From assembly GCA_036897095.1 (NCBI GenBank), contig JAYMSP010001697.1:1-29589 (forward strand): a stretch of 29,589 nucleotides of DNA, read 5' to 3'. Below the pieces are notes generated by a model, which saw only the letters and a program-made list of their open reading frames with translations, was not told the origin of the DNA and searched no databases. The first letter of the stretch is position 1; each line of letters opens with the position of its first letter. Position numbers and translations under genes: made by a program. Origin of the DNA: Plantago elongata (lineage: Eukaryota; Streptophyta; Magnoliopsida; Lamiales; Plantaginaceae). Below, in pieces: positions 1 to 13,523 of the stretch.

Positions 1-1335
1 CGAAGCTCAGGAAGAGGAGTATACACCCCCACAACCAGTTTCCCCAAACCCGGAAGTAACCCCTCCAACCCCCGGAGCGGAAGAAACCAACGCTCAAGGG
101 AGTATGCAAGAGATGTTGTCTTTCTGGACTTTCTTTACCCAACAGTGGCAGAACCATCAGCCACTGGCTATCGCAAACCGATCCCCGGTCGTCCAGAGTG
201 ACGATCAAGTATTCAAGTGCTTTCTCAGGTTCAATCCCCCGGTGTTCTTCGGGGAGATCGATGATAAAAAGGCAGAAGAGTTTCTGGCCCGATTAGAGAA
301 ATTTTTTGGAGTTCTGAGCTACTCAGAAGAGCAAAAGGTTGAATATGCTACCTACCGGCTAGAAGAAGCCGCTAGGAACTGGTGGATGCTAGTGAACCGA
401 AGATGGAAACAGCAAGGGATTCCATCTTGGAAAAACTTCGTCCAGGAGTTCAATGACAAGTTTGTACCGGAAGTGATTCGAAACGTCCGCGAGCGGGAGT
501 TTCTGGAATTAATTCAAGGTGGTAAAAGTGTAAGTGAGTACGAAGCGGAATTTTCCCGCTTGATCCAATACGCTCCCCATTATTGGGACGACGAGAAACA
601 TAAGATCCGGAAATTTGTAGAAGGCCTAAGGCTGGACCTATGCAAGTATCAGTGAACCATGTGAACTACATCAAAGCTGTAGAAAAGATTCTACAGGTAG
701 AAGCTGAATTCAAGGAAATTCGGAAGCTGGAAGAAAAGCTTAGGAGGAATCGACCCGAGAATTCCTCGTTTGTAAATAAACGGCCAATGAAAACCCGAGG
801 TTCTGAGCAGTCCCGAGGAAACCCCCGTCCCCGGGTTGAGTCTGCTTCGAAGAACCAGTCAGCAAGGAACCCCACTACCACTGTCTGCTTCTTTTGTGGG
901 AAACCCGGCCACACCGAGATCCAGTGTTGGCTCAAGAATAAACGATGTCTAAAGTGCGGAAGCGATCATCACCTTCTTCAGAATTGCCCAACTATATCCT
1001 CATGGGAACCCCGTCCCAATGCTCCCACAAATGCCAAGCCTGCTGAACGTCAGAACGTCCGACCGAGAGCGTTCATGATGGCCGCCGAACCAGGGAACCC
1101 TTCGGCACTCAATGCCATTGAAGGTACGATCTCTATTGCCTCCATCGCTGGTACAACATTATTCGATACCGGAGCAACACATTCTTTTATCGATGTCCGA
1201 TATGCTAGCAAGTTAAATCTTACTCCTGCTACACTAGCATACTACTTTGATATTTAATCTCCTTTTGGCGGTAGTGTAGTATCAGACAAGGTTTACACTA
1301 ACTGCGCGATTGAGTATCTAGGTAGAATCTTATTC
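1..1335 (+). pseudogene. Ty3/gypsy gag-protease fragment, broken
   Basis: The frame is open from base 2, so the gene begins outside the window. Residues read from 104 onward form a retrotransposon gag domain (FNPPVFFGEID, RNWWMLVNRRW, SVSEYEAEFSRL), which in this family packages element RNA. A frameshift near 645-650 moves the reading to the frame of 640-1257. That part carries two CX2CX4HX4C zinc knuckles (CFFCGKPGH and CLKCGSDHH, about 889-977) and the aspartic protease site DTGATHSFID (about 1165-1194). A TAA at 1255-1257 interrupts the protease, but protease-like sequence (PFGGSVVSDKVY) continues in the same frame to about 1333, where - strand copia sequence takes over. Reverse transcriptase and LTRs are absent. 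The family call is firm; the exact clade is not resolved. Confidence 0.9.
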
Positions 1336-2415
1336 ATCATGTAAACCCAAGTACAACGAGTAAAATCATCCACAATAGTGAGAAAAAATCTTTTGCCATC
1401 ATAAGACTCAGTAGAATAAGGTCCCCATGTATCCATATGAACCAATTCAAAAGGCTTACAAGTAAAAGAAAATTATCAGGAAAAGGCAGCTTTCTCTGCT
1501 TACTAAATTGACAAATATCACATGAAATTTTTTGTTACATTCAGAAACTGGAATAGTGAACATTTGTGACAATTTTTCAGCAGGAATATGACCTAAACGC
1601 ATATTCTAAAGAAGAACATCATCTCTAGGAGAAGTAATTGCATTGCAAGACATAGTGGCACCAGAAACAACATGGAATAAGCCATTCAAACTTTTAGAGC
1701 AGAAAATCTCCTTCTGTGAGATTTGGTCCTGCAAAATACAGGTTGATGAGAACAATAACATCAAATACTTAGGATCTTTAATCAACTGAGATACTGAAAC
1801 AAGATTAAAACTAAAATTCTCAATATACAACACATCATGCAAAATTAAGTGTTCAGAGATTTTTTACTTTTCCACACAGAGTAGCAATAGCATATTGACC
1901 ATTAGGGAGATTAATGACAATATTAACAGAAATAGGATTGTCAAAGAACAAATTCACATTGCTCATCATATGATCAGTAGCTCCAGTATCTATTGTCCAA
2001 ATAGAACTATGCCCAGAAACTGATGCACTAAAAACATATTTACCTGTCTTACCTGATTCTGGAAGGTAATGAGAAGCTTGAGTAGTGTGATAGTGCATAG
2101 GATTCTGATAAGGATTCTGAGGCATATGACTTGAGCTTGAGAAGGTGGAGTCAAGTGATTCTTCTGAACAATAACAATGAAAGCTGAATGACCACTATTA
2201 TACTGATTATTAGCTTGAGACTGTGCTAGCTGAAATCTCTGAAACTGCAGAAACTGGTTATACAAGTTAGGGTCCATCAATTCTTGACCACCAGTTGAAG
2301 GCTGAGTAGAAGAACTACTAGCATTGTCACTTGTCACCATATTTGCACTATTTGAATCACTCCTTCTATGACCTTTAGCAGCTTGCCAATTAGGAGGATA
2401 ACCAATTATCAAGTA
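1336..2415 (-). pseudogene. Copia protease and partial integrase, degenerate
   Basis: A Gln/Ser-rich linker leads to the protease motif WTIDTGATDHMMSN (about 1957-1998). The pre-integrase block DVLYIENFSFNLVSVSQL follows (about 1785-1838), and then the start of the integrase core (LVHMDTWGPYS, about 1420-1450, and FFLTIVDDFTR-like sequence near 1360-1385). The catalytic DDE region downstream of this is missing because the element ends here. Three or more frames are involved. Confidence 0.82.
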
Positions 2416-3290
2416 TCATCTATCCATTGTATGCCCATTCATCTTATAATGAGTACAATAAGGCCTCTTCTTATTCTCTCTTTTATACTGCCCTGGTGCT
2501 TGTTTAACCAAACATGCAGTAGCACCCATATCACTAGCATCCATATTAGTGGACTGACTCAACATAGCAGCAGATGGAATAGCAGGAACAACAGACAAGC
2601 CACTTTGATTCTCTTCTTGATAGACCATACTAAACACTTTAGTAAGCGGAGGAATAGGATCAAGCTGTAAAATCTGACTTCTCAGTGGGAAATAAGTTTC
2701 CTTCAAACCAAGCAAAAACATGACTATAGAATCAATCTGTTGTGAAGCTTGTAACCAATTCAGAATACCACATGTACACTGAGATAAATGACCACAAGAA
2801 CACTTAGGCAACTGCCTTAAACTCACCCAAAAACCTTTGAAAACATTGTAGTACTGAGAAACCATTTTAGCACCTTGAGTAATACTAAACAGATTTTCCA
2901 AACTTGAAACACTCTAGGGCCATCACTACGAGCAAAACGAGACTTGATCTCACTAAAGATTTCATATGCAATAGTATGATACATCAGACTATTCCTTATA
3001 TCAGAAGTAAGCGAATTCAAAAGCCAAGAATGTACCAGATCATTGGTGCGCACCCAATATCGATAAGTCGGATCATCAAGAGCTGGTACCATCAATGAAC
3101 ATCAACTTCTTCTTGACTGAAAACGACATAATAACTGCTTTGTGCCACGCATCAAAGTTATCACCATTGGAAGTCTAAAAAAACGACCTTCGTGCTTGGC
3201 AAATCAGCAAAATGAAGATAATAAATCGACGATGGATCAATCAGAGAGATCACGAGTAACTGTCAATGGCGAAGGATGATCAAACGCCAT
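2416..3290 (-). pseudogene. Copia gag (UBN2-like), degenerate
   Basis: The probable start codon is at 3290-3288 (MAFDHPSPL), followed within a few codons by stops. Recognisable copia gag blocks follow: WLLNSLTSDIRNSL, SEIKSRFARSD, LFSITQGAKMVSQYYNVF and the CSCG/CTCGIL region. A zinc knuckle remains near 2420-2465 (CTHYKMNGHTMDR), but its second Cys is Tyr and its last Cys codon is a TGA stop, so zinc binding would be lost. Several frame changes are needed to read it through. Confidence 0.8.
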
Positions 3291-3409
3291 GAAAATAAAT
3301 CAACAATCGCAAGAATCGAGCTGAAAAATGCAATGAACGAACAGAAAAACAAGCACAAATCGATCGGAGAAGACGATTGCGACGAAGAAAGCGAATGCCA
3401 AGATCGATC

Positions 3410-3427
3410 AGTTGGTAACTGATACCA
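3410..3427 (-). other. Primer-binding site, initiator-Met type
   Basis: On the - strand the sequence starts TGGTATCAG, complementary to the 3' end of initiator methionine tRNA, which primes reverse transcription in plant copia elements. It lies 6 bases inside the proposed LTR end. Confidence 0.75.
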
Positions 3428-3433
3428 TATTAA

Positions 3434-3584
3434 TGTTTATTGAATAACCAAATTGTGATTTACAGTGAAATGTATCATCAATGAAGTGAGTGAAATGAAG
3501 CATAGGAGGAGCTTTATATAGAGCTCTATTTTCCTATTATATAACTGATTTTAACCGTTAGGTAGAGGTACAGCACTAGATACA
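3434..3584 (-). repeat. Single 5' LTR of the truncated copia element
   Basis: Proposed ends on the - strand are TGTATC (from 3584) and AAACA (to 3434), giving canonical TG...CA termini. Inside are a TATA box (TATATAAAG, near 3511-3522) and, near the 3' end, an AATAAA-like poly(A) signal (about 3437-3445). The TG boundary is a best guess because no second LTR is present for comparison; the CA end is supported by the primer site that follows it. Confidence 0.6.
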
Positions 3585-3635
3585 ACTGAAATTGAAGTTT
3601 GAGTTTCTGAATAAAGTTTTAATCCAGTGGCATTG

Positions 3636-5471
<1,836 letters not shown>

Positions 5472-5518
5472 TTCACTCTGCTGTTTAGTTTGAATTCTTC
5501 TGCAAAATTTGCTACTTG

Positions 5519-5529
5519 ATTTATAAAGT
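5519..5529 (-). promoter_or_regulatory. Possible TATA box for reductase copy A
   Basis: The - strand reads CTTTATAAATC about 50 bases upstream of the start codon, a plausible TATA position with a very short 5' leader. No transcript evidence is available, and AT-rich sequence makes chance matches common. Confidence 0.4.
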
Positions 5530-5757
5530 TACGTTTTTGTATTTGTTGGAGAAACCTGGAACACTAAAAACTATCCTGGAAACTCTGTCACTTAATTCTG
5601 GGCTACAAGATAAGATTTTGGATACAACATCATCTGCAAAATGTTTTAATATGATTGGTAGGCAATAAGTAGATAAATAGGAGCGAAGCACCAAAAAAAT
5701 GCAATCTTCATTTCTATTTGTTCACTGTTATCGAACTCAATTCATCTTTACCAAGAT

Positions 5758-5848
5758 ATTGTCTCAAAGCGGTAAAGGTATTTCAGTTCATTCAAGGTTG
5801 GATTGTCTCAAAGCGGTAAGTTATTCCAGTTCATTCAAGCAAGGTTGG
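5758..5848 (+). repeat. 44-bp tandem duplication upstream of copy A
   Basis: Two adjacent copies begin with ATTGTCTCAAAGCGGTAA at 5758 and 5802 and run through TTCATTCAAG to GGTTGG. The second copy has a four-base insertion near its end. The pair lies about 290-380 bases upstream of the copy A start codon. Confidence 0.8.
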
Positions 5849-6062
5849 AGTTCAAGCCTTCAAGATATAAAAATTGCTGGAAGAGCGGGAGACAAGACAA
5901 TGCTCGCCCAGATTATTCGTATTCACTCTTTTCTTCAATTAAAATGTGGTTAACAAACTTATACGCATTTCAAATGTCATACAAATTTAGAAGCACAACA
6001 ACGAACACAACAGATCTGTTATATGATCATACATTCATACAATATTTGGTATTTACTCCGGG

Positions 6063-6178
6063 TAGGTGTGGAAATGATTATTATTGATCTGAGCCGAGCT
6101 TGTGACTTATTGAGGGTGAACTCGAACTCAAATTGAGATTAGCTGAGCTTGCTCACGAACGGCTGTCTTTACACCCCA
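6063..6178. mobile_element. Small hAT-like foldback element (putative)
   Basis: The ends are imperfect inverted repeats: TAGGTGTGGAAATGA on the left and TCTTTACACCCCA on the right. The interior is built of GAGCCGAGCTTG and GAACTCGAACTC type blocks, a composition common in short plant elements with GGGGTGTAAA termini. Flanks (ACTCCGGG and CTTCCGGA) match only partly as an 8-bp target duplication. Confidence 0.4.
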
Positions 6179-6289
6179 CTTCCGGAAAACATATACTCTG
6201 TTCAGACTCCGCTTTATTTTTCACTTTAATTAGGAAAATACCCTATACGAAGTGTATTTAGCCACGGCCCCACAAACACAGCAGATACC

Positions 6290-8769
<2,480 letters not shown>

Positions 8770-9206
8770 TTCCTTGTGATTCTTCTGCTACAGAATTATT
8801 ATTGGAAAGATGATCTTTTTCCACTCAAATTGATTTCGGATTGGAATTCAGAAATGTCAACACTGTCAACTGTCATGTCACTGACCTTACATGGGCACTT
8901 GCTAAAGACACACGCGCATGAATTATTGTCGGAAAACCGCTTTATCGAACGTGTCTTATTTTTCAATTCATCAAGAAATACTTATGAAGATAAGGTTCCA
9001 TCCATCAATGGAGCAAATAGAGCACGACATTAGATATTTACAAAAAACGCGTCATTAGAAACAAACCGACGGGTTGGGATACCACTTAACCTCAATAAAT
9101 GGAGCTACGACTTTGTTTGTCTATCGATTTTAATTAAATTGGAGAAACACTTTTAGGTAAATTTAATATCCATAATTCAATTTATTTTATTTTTTTAAAC
9201 ATTAAA
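8770..9206. other. Upstream region of reductase copy B
   Basis: Should contain the copy B promoter, read on the - strand. No convincing TATA box was identified near the start codon. The 100-codon open frame at 8731-9033 (+) overlaps exon 1 of copy B antisense and shows no domain, so it is not called. Confidence 0.5.
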
Positions 9207-9276
9207 GGTGACTCGAACTATCAATCTGCTAGTTCAATGTAAAGAGGATAGTGAATTACCAGCTGAGTTATACTTC
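9207..9276 (-). repeat. tRNA-like relic or SINE head with A and B boxes
   Basis: Read on the - strand, an A-box-like block (ATAACTCAGCTGGTAA) is followed about 35 bases later by a B-box-like block (TAGTTCGAGTCAC), the internal promoter pattern of tRNA genes. The rest does not pair into a good cloverleaf, and an A/T-rich tail follows. This suggests a decayed tRNA pseudogene or tRNA-derived SINE rather than a working tRNA. Confidence 0.42.
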
Positions 9277-9519
9277 GTTGTCATTCATAATTTAATTAAA
9301 TTTTTTCTAATGCTAATGTATAGCATTTGAATTGAGTAACTTATGAATTATGAATAATACTGTTGATATAACGGTTAAAATACATTGAAATTGTAGTTTA
9401 AAATATATTAATTTGTAGTTTAATAGTTATGAAATGTTTTTGAAAGAATCTAAAATACTAAGTCTCGCAAAAGTATTCATACTTTTGGAGAGTCCGGAAA
9501 TACCCCTTAATTTTTTAAA
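9277..9519. other. AT-rich spacer
   Basis: No gene or clear repeat seen apart from a short palindrome, AAAAGTATTCATACTTTT, near 9467. Confidence 0.5.
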
Positions 9520-9900
9520 CATGCTATCTAGATTTTATATAAATAGCATGTGTTTTAGTTTTTACTAATATTTCTCTAATTTTTCATGTTATATCTTTGT
9601 GCTATACATTTGTGTTGAACCGTCTAATTTTTAGTATGTATTATTTAGTTTTTATAATATATTGTCTAATTTTGTAACTATATTTTTTAGTATTATAGAT
9701 AACTTTGTTTAGTTATATTGTTTGTACAAAAATTTCATTCGATGTAATCTATATTGTATAGTTTTTACAGTATATTGTCTAATCTTTACATTATATTATC
9801 TAGTTTATAAAAAGACTTCTCTAGTTTTTACATTATATTAAATTTATATTTTTGTTTAGTTTTTATATTATATTGTCTATTTTTACTTGATTCATTTTTA
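9520..9900 (+). repeat. Degenerate short-unit AT-rich tandem repeat
   Basis: Variants of TATTGTCTAGTTTTTACATT recur about every 30 to 50 bases, for example near 9610, 9660, 9770, 9795, 9825 and 9870. At the left edge, AAACATGCTAT and ATAGCATGTGTTT (about 9518-9554) form a hairpin. Units are strongly diverged. Confidence 0.55.
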
Positions 9901-10515
9901 ATGAATTCGAGTTAAAATATCTACAAAATATAATTAAAAGTTAAGTTGTGAAAAGAAATATATAATTATATAATTTTAATTGAGTAAATTTTCGAAACTC
10001 TTTAAAATATAAATGTCACTCGCAAACCGGACTGAATCTAGAAAGATATGTGGAAGTTGGATTGGGTTAGGGTGTGAGTCGATGGTTGACTAGTAAAATC
10101 TGAAAATTGTGATTATGATACGTTAGCTTTCATAATCTTTCCACATATAGCAGCTGTAACTCTAGAATTTTCTCTAGAAGCATCCTGTCCAGTATCATCC
10201 AGCAGCTTACTATTTTATTTGGTATCTTTGACTAGTCTGCTCTCCTCATTAAAAGCCAATATCGTATGTCTTTCATGTGTCAAATGTCAATTGCTTCTCC
10301 TTGCACGGGTGTTAATTATTACTCCATCCAAAATGAATTTTTGATTTTGATCATAAAATTTATGTACGTATAAAATATTAAGCAACAATTACACACTAAA
10401 TTTAAAATGTAAAAATTAAAAATAAAATATGAGTAAGTACAGTAAAAACATGAATAAGTATAGTAAAAGTAAAAAATTTCAGAAAATTCGATTTCTACAA
10501 TAAATAACCGATTAT
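9901..10515. other. AT-rich spacer upstream of the orphan leader
   Basis: About 600 bases with no supported gene. The more GC-balanced stretch 10020-10310 precedes the putative promoter at 10519. The 98-codon - strand open frame at 10319-10615 is Tyr/Phe/Ile-rich and reflects AT-rich composition. Confidence 0.5.
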
Positions 10516-10518
10516 TAG

Positions 10519-10735
10519 ATTTTATATAAATATCTAAATAATAATACACCTTCCCACGAAATTCACAAAATTCAACCATCTTTATCTCTTTAAAAAATCC
10601 TAGAGAAAGAAACATTCAAATCGATTTCCCTTCCTTCCTCCTTTCCTCTCTCTTCTTCCCTCCCTACCTCCTCCCGCACCGGATCCGTCGCCACCCTCTC
10701 TCTCTCTGCCGGAAACCGCCGCCGAATCCACCGTG
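10519..10735 (+). promoter_or_regulatory. Putative promoter and CT-rich 5' leader of an orphan transcript unit
   Basis: A TATA-like box (TTTATATAAATA, near 10519-10530) is followed by a pyrimidine-rich stretch (about 10625-10710: CCTTCC, CTCTCTCTCTCTGCC). A GC-rich segment (GGAAACCGCCGCCGAATCC) then ends in ACC|GTGAAA, a possible splice donor near 10731. This looks like a plant gene's first, non-coding exon in an otherwise AT-rich region. No start codon lies in the leader. Inference only. Confidence 0.35.
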
Positions 10736-11119
10736 AAAATTTATGATTTCTCTCCCTATCTCTCTAGTTTCGTCGGAATTGTGTTTGATCTTGCCGTATT
10801 TTCACCGAATTTTCAAATTCAAGTGCTAAAATTTTCAAATCAACAAATTCATCTTGCTTTTTTAGAAAAAATCTCAATTTAAAGTGAAATTTGACATTGT
10901 ATATTTCGTTTTTCGTTGATTTAACGATTTTATGTTTCTAGATCTGGTTGTAGATCTGAAAATATAGTTTTAGATTTGAAATTCGTACATGAAAATCGAA
11001 TTTCACAGTTCTGGTGCTTAATTTGTTATGATATTAAGAGTCGGTATTATAATTTTAAGTATCGTTGTTATGGTTTTACCTTGTGTTTAATGTTTCAGTA
11101 TGTTATAGTTTTCCTTACC

Positions 11120-11995
11120 TCTTTTTGTTGTTTTTAAGAAGCAACATTCAAGTGTTTAGCATCTACTGGAATATTATGGTTCGAATTATTAGAAATGTTT
11201 TGCCATAGCTTTAAGAAACATTGTCATAGTTTTAAAATACACTATTATAATTTTAAATACCAAAACTATTGTTTTTAGCTTGTGTTGCATGTTCGTACTT
11301 TGTTATAGTTTTGATCATCATTATCACGGTTTTTGCTTGTATTGAATGTTTCTGCTTGTAATTGATTTAACACAAATGCATCTTATAGTTACAATACCCG
11401 ATATTGCAGTTTTAAGTAGCAACGTTGGTGTTTTTAGCATTTGATGATATATTTATGATTGATTTTTTACAAAAGCTTTGTTATAGCTTTACAATACAAT
11501 GATATATTTTTAAGATGCATTATTATAGGTTAAGCATCAATGTTATTATTTTTAACATGTTTTGCATTTTCATGCTTTGTTGTAGTTTTAAAATGTGCTT
11601 TTGTAGTTTTAAGAAGCACTATTATTGTTGTAAATATTAATATTACTATATTAATCTTATGTTGAGTAGATGCATGTTATTACTTTTAGCGCATATGTTA
11701 TAGTCATTACATATTGTTGTAATTTTAAGTATCAACATTAGTGTTTTAGCTTCTGCAAAATATTTATGATTTGATTTTTACAAATGTCTTGTTATAGTTT
11801 TAAGAGTCACGATTGTGTTTTTATGTACTGTTTTTTAACTTGTATTGCATGTTTCTGATTTTTTATAGTTTTAAAATTCCTTATATGTGGTTTACGCATC
11901 AATATTACTGTTATTAGCATGTGTTGCACGTTTCTCTTTTATTTTAAGTACCAATGTGATAGTTCTAATGAGAGTTGTTATGGTTTTAAACCCAG
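11120..11995 (+). repeat. Degenerate tandem array, about 280-310 bp period
   Basis: The block TTTTAAGTATCAACATTAG followed by TGTTTTTAGC recurs ending at 11160, 11438 and 11750, each time followed by a TTTATGATT...ACAAA stretch and TTGTTATAGTTTTAA. The subunits TGTTATAGTTTTAA and CTTGTGTTGCATGTTTCTG also recur many times between 11040 and 11995. Three diverged long units are visible. The array lies between the CT-rich leader and the exon at 12016, so it may be intron sequence or the inside of an unclassified DNA element. Confidence 0.6.
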
Positions 11996-12015
11996 TTATT
12001 GAATGTTTTATGCAG

Positions 12016-12169
12016 GTCTGATGATGACATCGAGTTGGAAGAGAGGTCTCTCAAACTTGCCAATGCAGTATTAAAGCAACAAGCAAATGCAATAAAAGAT
12101 AAACAGCTGAAGTCCACCAAGTTTGATCGAGAAAAAAGATCATTTAACAACTCAATTACATTTGCATAA
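12016..12169 (+). CDS. Orphan terminal exon, 50 codons, unknown
   Basis: After a good acceptor (TTTTATGCAG ending at 12015), one frame is open for 50 codons from 12017 to a TAA at 12167-12169. The product begins SDDDIELEERSLKLANAV and continues with KQQANAIKDKQLK, a charged, helix-forming composition unlike the AT-rich noise around it. I do not recognise the family. There is no upstream ATG in frame, so it would have to be a terminal exon spliced to something upstream, such as the leader at 10519-10735. It could be a decayed gene end or a gene fragment captured by a transposon. Confidence 0.35.
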
Positions 12170-12289
12170 AAAATCAAATGAACATTTATTGTTTTTTTTT
12201 TTACGATAATAGATGTTTTAAATCTTTGGATGAACAAATGTTTAAGCAGTTTATTTAATATTTTGATGATTTTTCTAGAACTTGTAAGA

Positions 12290-12550
12290 CGTCTTAACTG
12301 GTTTTAGATTTCCACTTAAAACTATAACAAATCATCATAAAAATGTCATGTTGGTCTTTAAAACCATCACACCATCTGTTTAAAAATAAACAAAGTTGAA
12401 ACTAAAATTAAAACACATATTGCCGACGCATTAAAATCTTCATATCTTCTCCTAAAGAATTAACAAAACACGTTAAAACTGTAAATGAACCTTTCAGTGT
12501 AAACAACTTAAAATTATAACATAATCTATTAAAAATATAATGAAAAATGT
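12290..12550 (-). repeat. Inverted copy of the 11.1-12.0 kb repeat
   Basis: On the - strand, TTTTAAAGACCAACATGAC, TTTATGATGA and TTTGTTATAGTTTTAAG appear in the same order as in the units at 11120-11995. TGTTATAATTTTAAGT follows further right in the plus sequence. The exon at 12016-12169 is therefore flanked by direct repeats on one side and an inverted copy on the other. Confidence 0.5.
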
Positions 12551-13260
12551 ATGTATTAACAGTTTTTTAAGAAACTCGATCGGTTAGACTGCTAAAATTC
12601 AAAAATCATGAAAGAAAATGAAGAAACCTAGAATTCTTATATTTTAGGAAATACCCTTTCCAATGCCTTCATATCTTAATAATTACATTCATAAACAAAT
12701 TAAATTAATATATAGACTAGCTACTAATGATATGTGAGGAAACATGAATGAGTTTTGAATGATCGAATAAAATAATAACATGTGAACTAACTGTAAAGTT
12801 AGCTGGTAGTTTGTTAAGTTTTTTCTAATAAATTAACTTATTAAGTTAGACTTTTGGAAAGTTAATTTTTTTTGAAAAGATACATGTTCACATAATGAAT
12901 TTTTAATTAAAAAATTCATAGAGCTGAAAAATAATAGTAAATGAATTAGTTTATTTTTGCACTAATCATGTAAACGTCGTTAGTTTAACCAAGTTATTTT
13001 AAAGATAAAATAAATACAAAGTGAAAATTAAAACAATGGTTAGGAATATATTTGTGGACTGGTAAACTTACATGACGACTTTTGATATGGTAGTGTCAAG
13101 CTTTCTACTTTTTTGACAAGAAATTATTAGAGTGAACGAATGACTGAAAGCAAAAGTGAGATCATTAACAATTGAATCTAGACATTTTCTCAATATATAT
13201 TAGCCTCAGTTAGTAGAAGATGGTTTTCATAAAAGTTTTCTTCAGACAACAGTTCGTTTG
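12551..13260. other. AT-rich spacer
   Basis: About 700 bases with nothing identifiable beyond short palindromes such as the AATTTTTAATTAAAAAATT block near 12898. Confidence 0.55.
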
Positions 13261-13366
13261 CCTAAAGAAGATTTGAAGAAGACCATATTGAGTTAGGCAG
13301 GCAATTATATTCATTGCCTAAAGAAAATTGAAGAAGACCATATTGAGTTAGGCAGTCAATTATGAA
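13261..13366 (+). repeat. 56-bp direct duplication at the copia insertion point
   Basis: Two copies begin CCTAAAGAAGATTTGAAG (13261) and CCTAAAGAAAATTGAAG (13317), each running through ACCATATTGAGTTAGGCAG and CAATTAT. The second copy is cut by the copia element at 13366. The sequence after the element (ATGAATTGTCAAAG, 18059 on) resembles the corresponding CATTGCCTAAAG part of the unit, consistent with insertion into the repeat. Confidence 0.75.
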
Positions 13367-13523
13367 TATAAGATTATAAATAATAATACGTGATTATATT
13401 CAATATGAAATAAAGTATTTATATAAATATAAATAAGAAGAATCTTTATTAAATTAGATATCTACCATTACTATACTAGAACTATATTAGATATATATAT
13501 AAATTAAATTATCTAGTCTATCA
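13367..13523 (-). repeat. 3' LTR of the complete copia element
   Basis: On the - strand it begins TGATAGACTAG at 13523 and ends ATAATCTTATA at 13367. Its partner at 17899-18058 shares CGTGATTATATTCAATATG and ATCTAGTCTAT. The right end overlaps the last codons of RNase H. The terminus ends in TATA rather than CA. Confidence 0.88.

Larger units (their letters stand above)
1336..3584 (-). mobile_element. 5' half of a Ty1/copia retrotransposon
   Basis: Read on the - strand, the order is LTR (3584-3434), primer-binding site (3427-3410), gag, protease, pre-integrase and the start of integrase, and then the element stops abruptly at about 1336 against the gypsy fragment. Reverse transcriptase, RNase H and the 3' LTR are missing. 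Gag, protease, integrase order with an initiator-Met primer site is the copia arrangement. Frames are broken by stops and shifts throughout, so the element is dead. Because the 3' end is lost, no target duplication can be checked. The LTR side lies about 50 bp downstream of the stop codon of the reductase gene at 3636-5471, in the same orientation. Confidence 0.88.
5530..6289. other. Spacer between the tandem reductase genes
   Basis: About 760 bases without a supported gene. It should hold the upstream promoter of copy A and the 3' untranslated region of copy B. It contains a 44-bp direct duplication (5758-5848) and a small hAT-like element (6063-6178), given separately. Short open frames here show no recognisable domain. 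Confidence 0.6.

Noticed and set aside
10319..10615. 98-codon - strand open frame
   Set aside because: Tyr/Phe/Ile/Asn-rich composition typical of AT-rich non-coding DNA; overlaps the putative leader.
11120..11995. CRISPR-like array
   Set aside because: Repeats are diverged, of long and uneven period, without uniform spacers, in a plant nuclear context.
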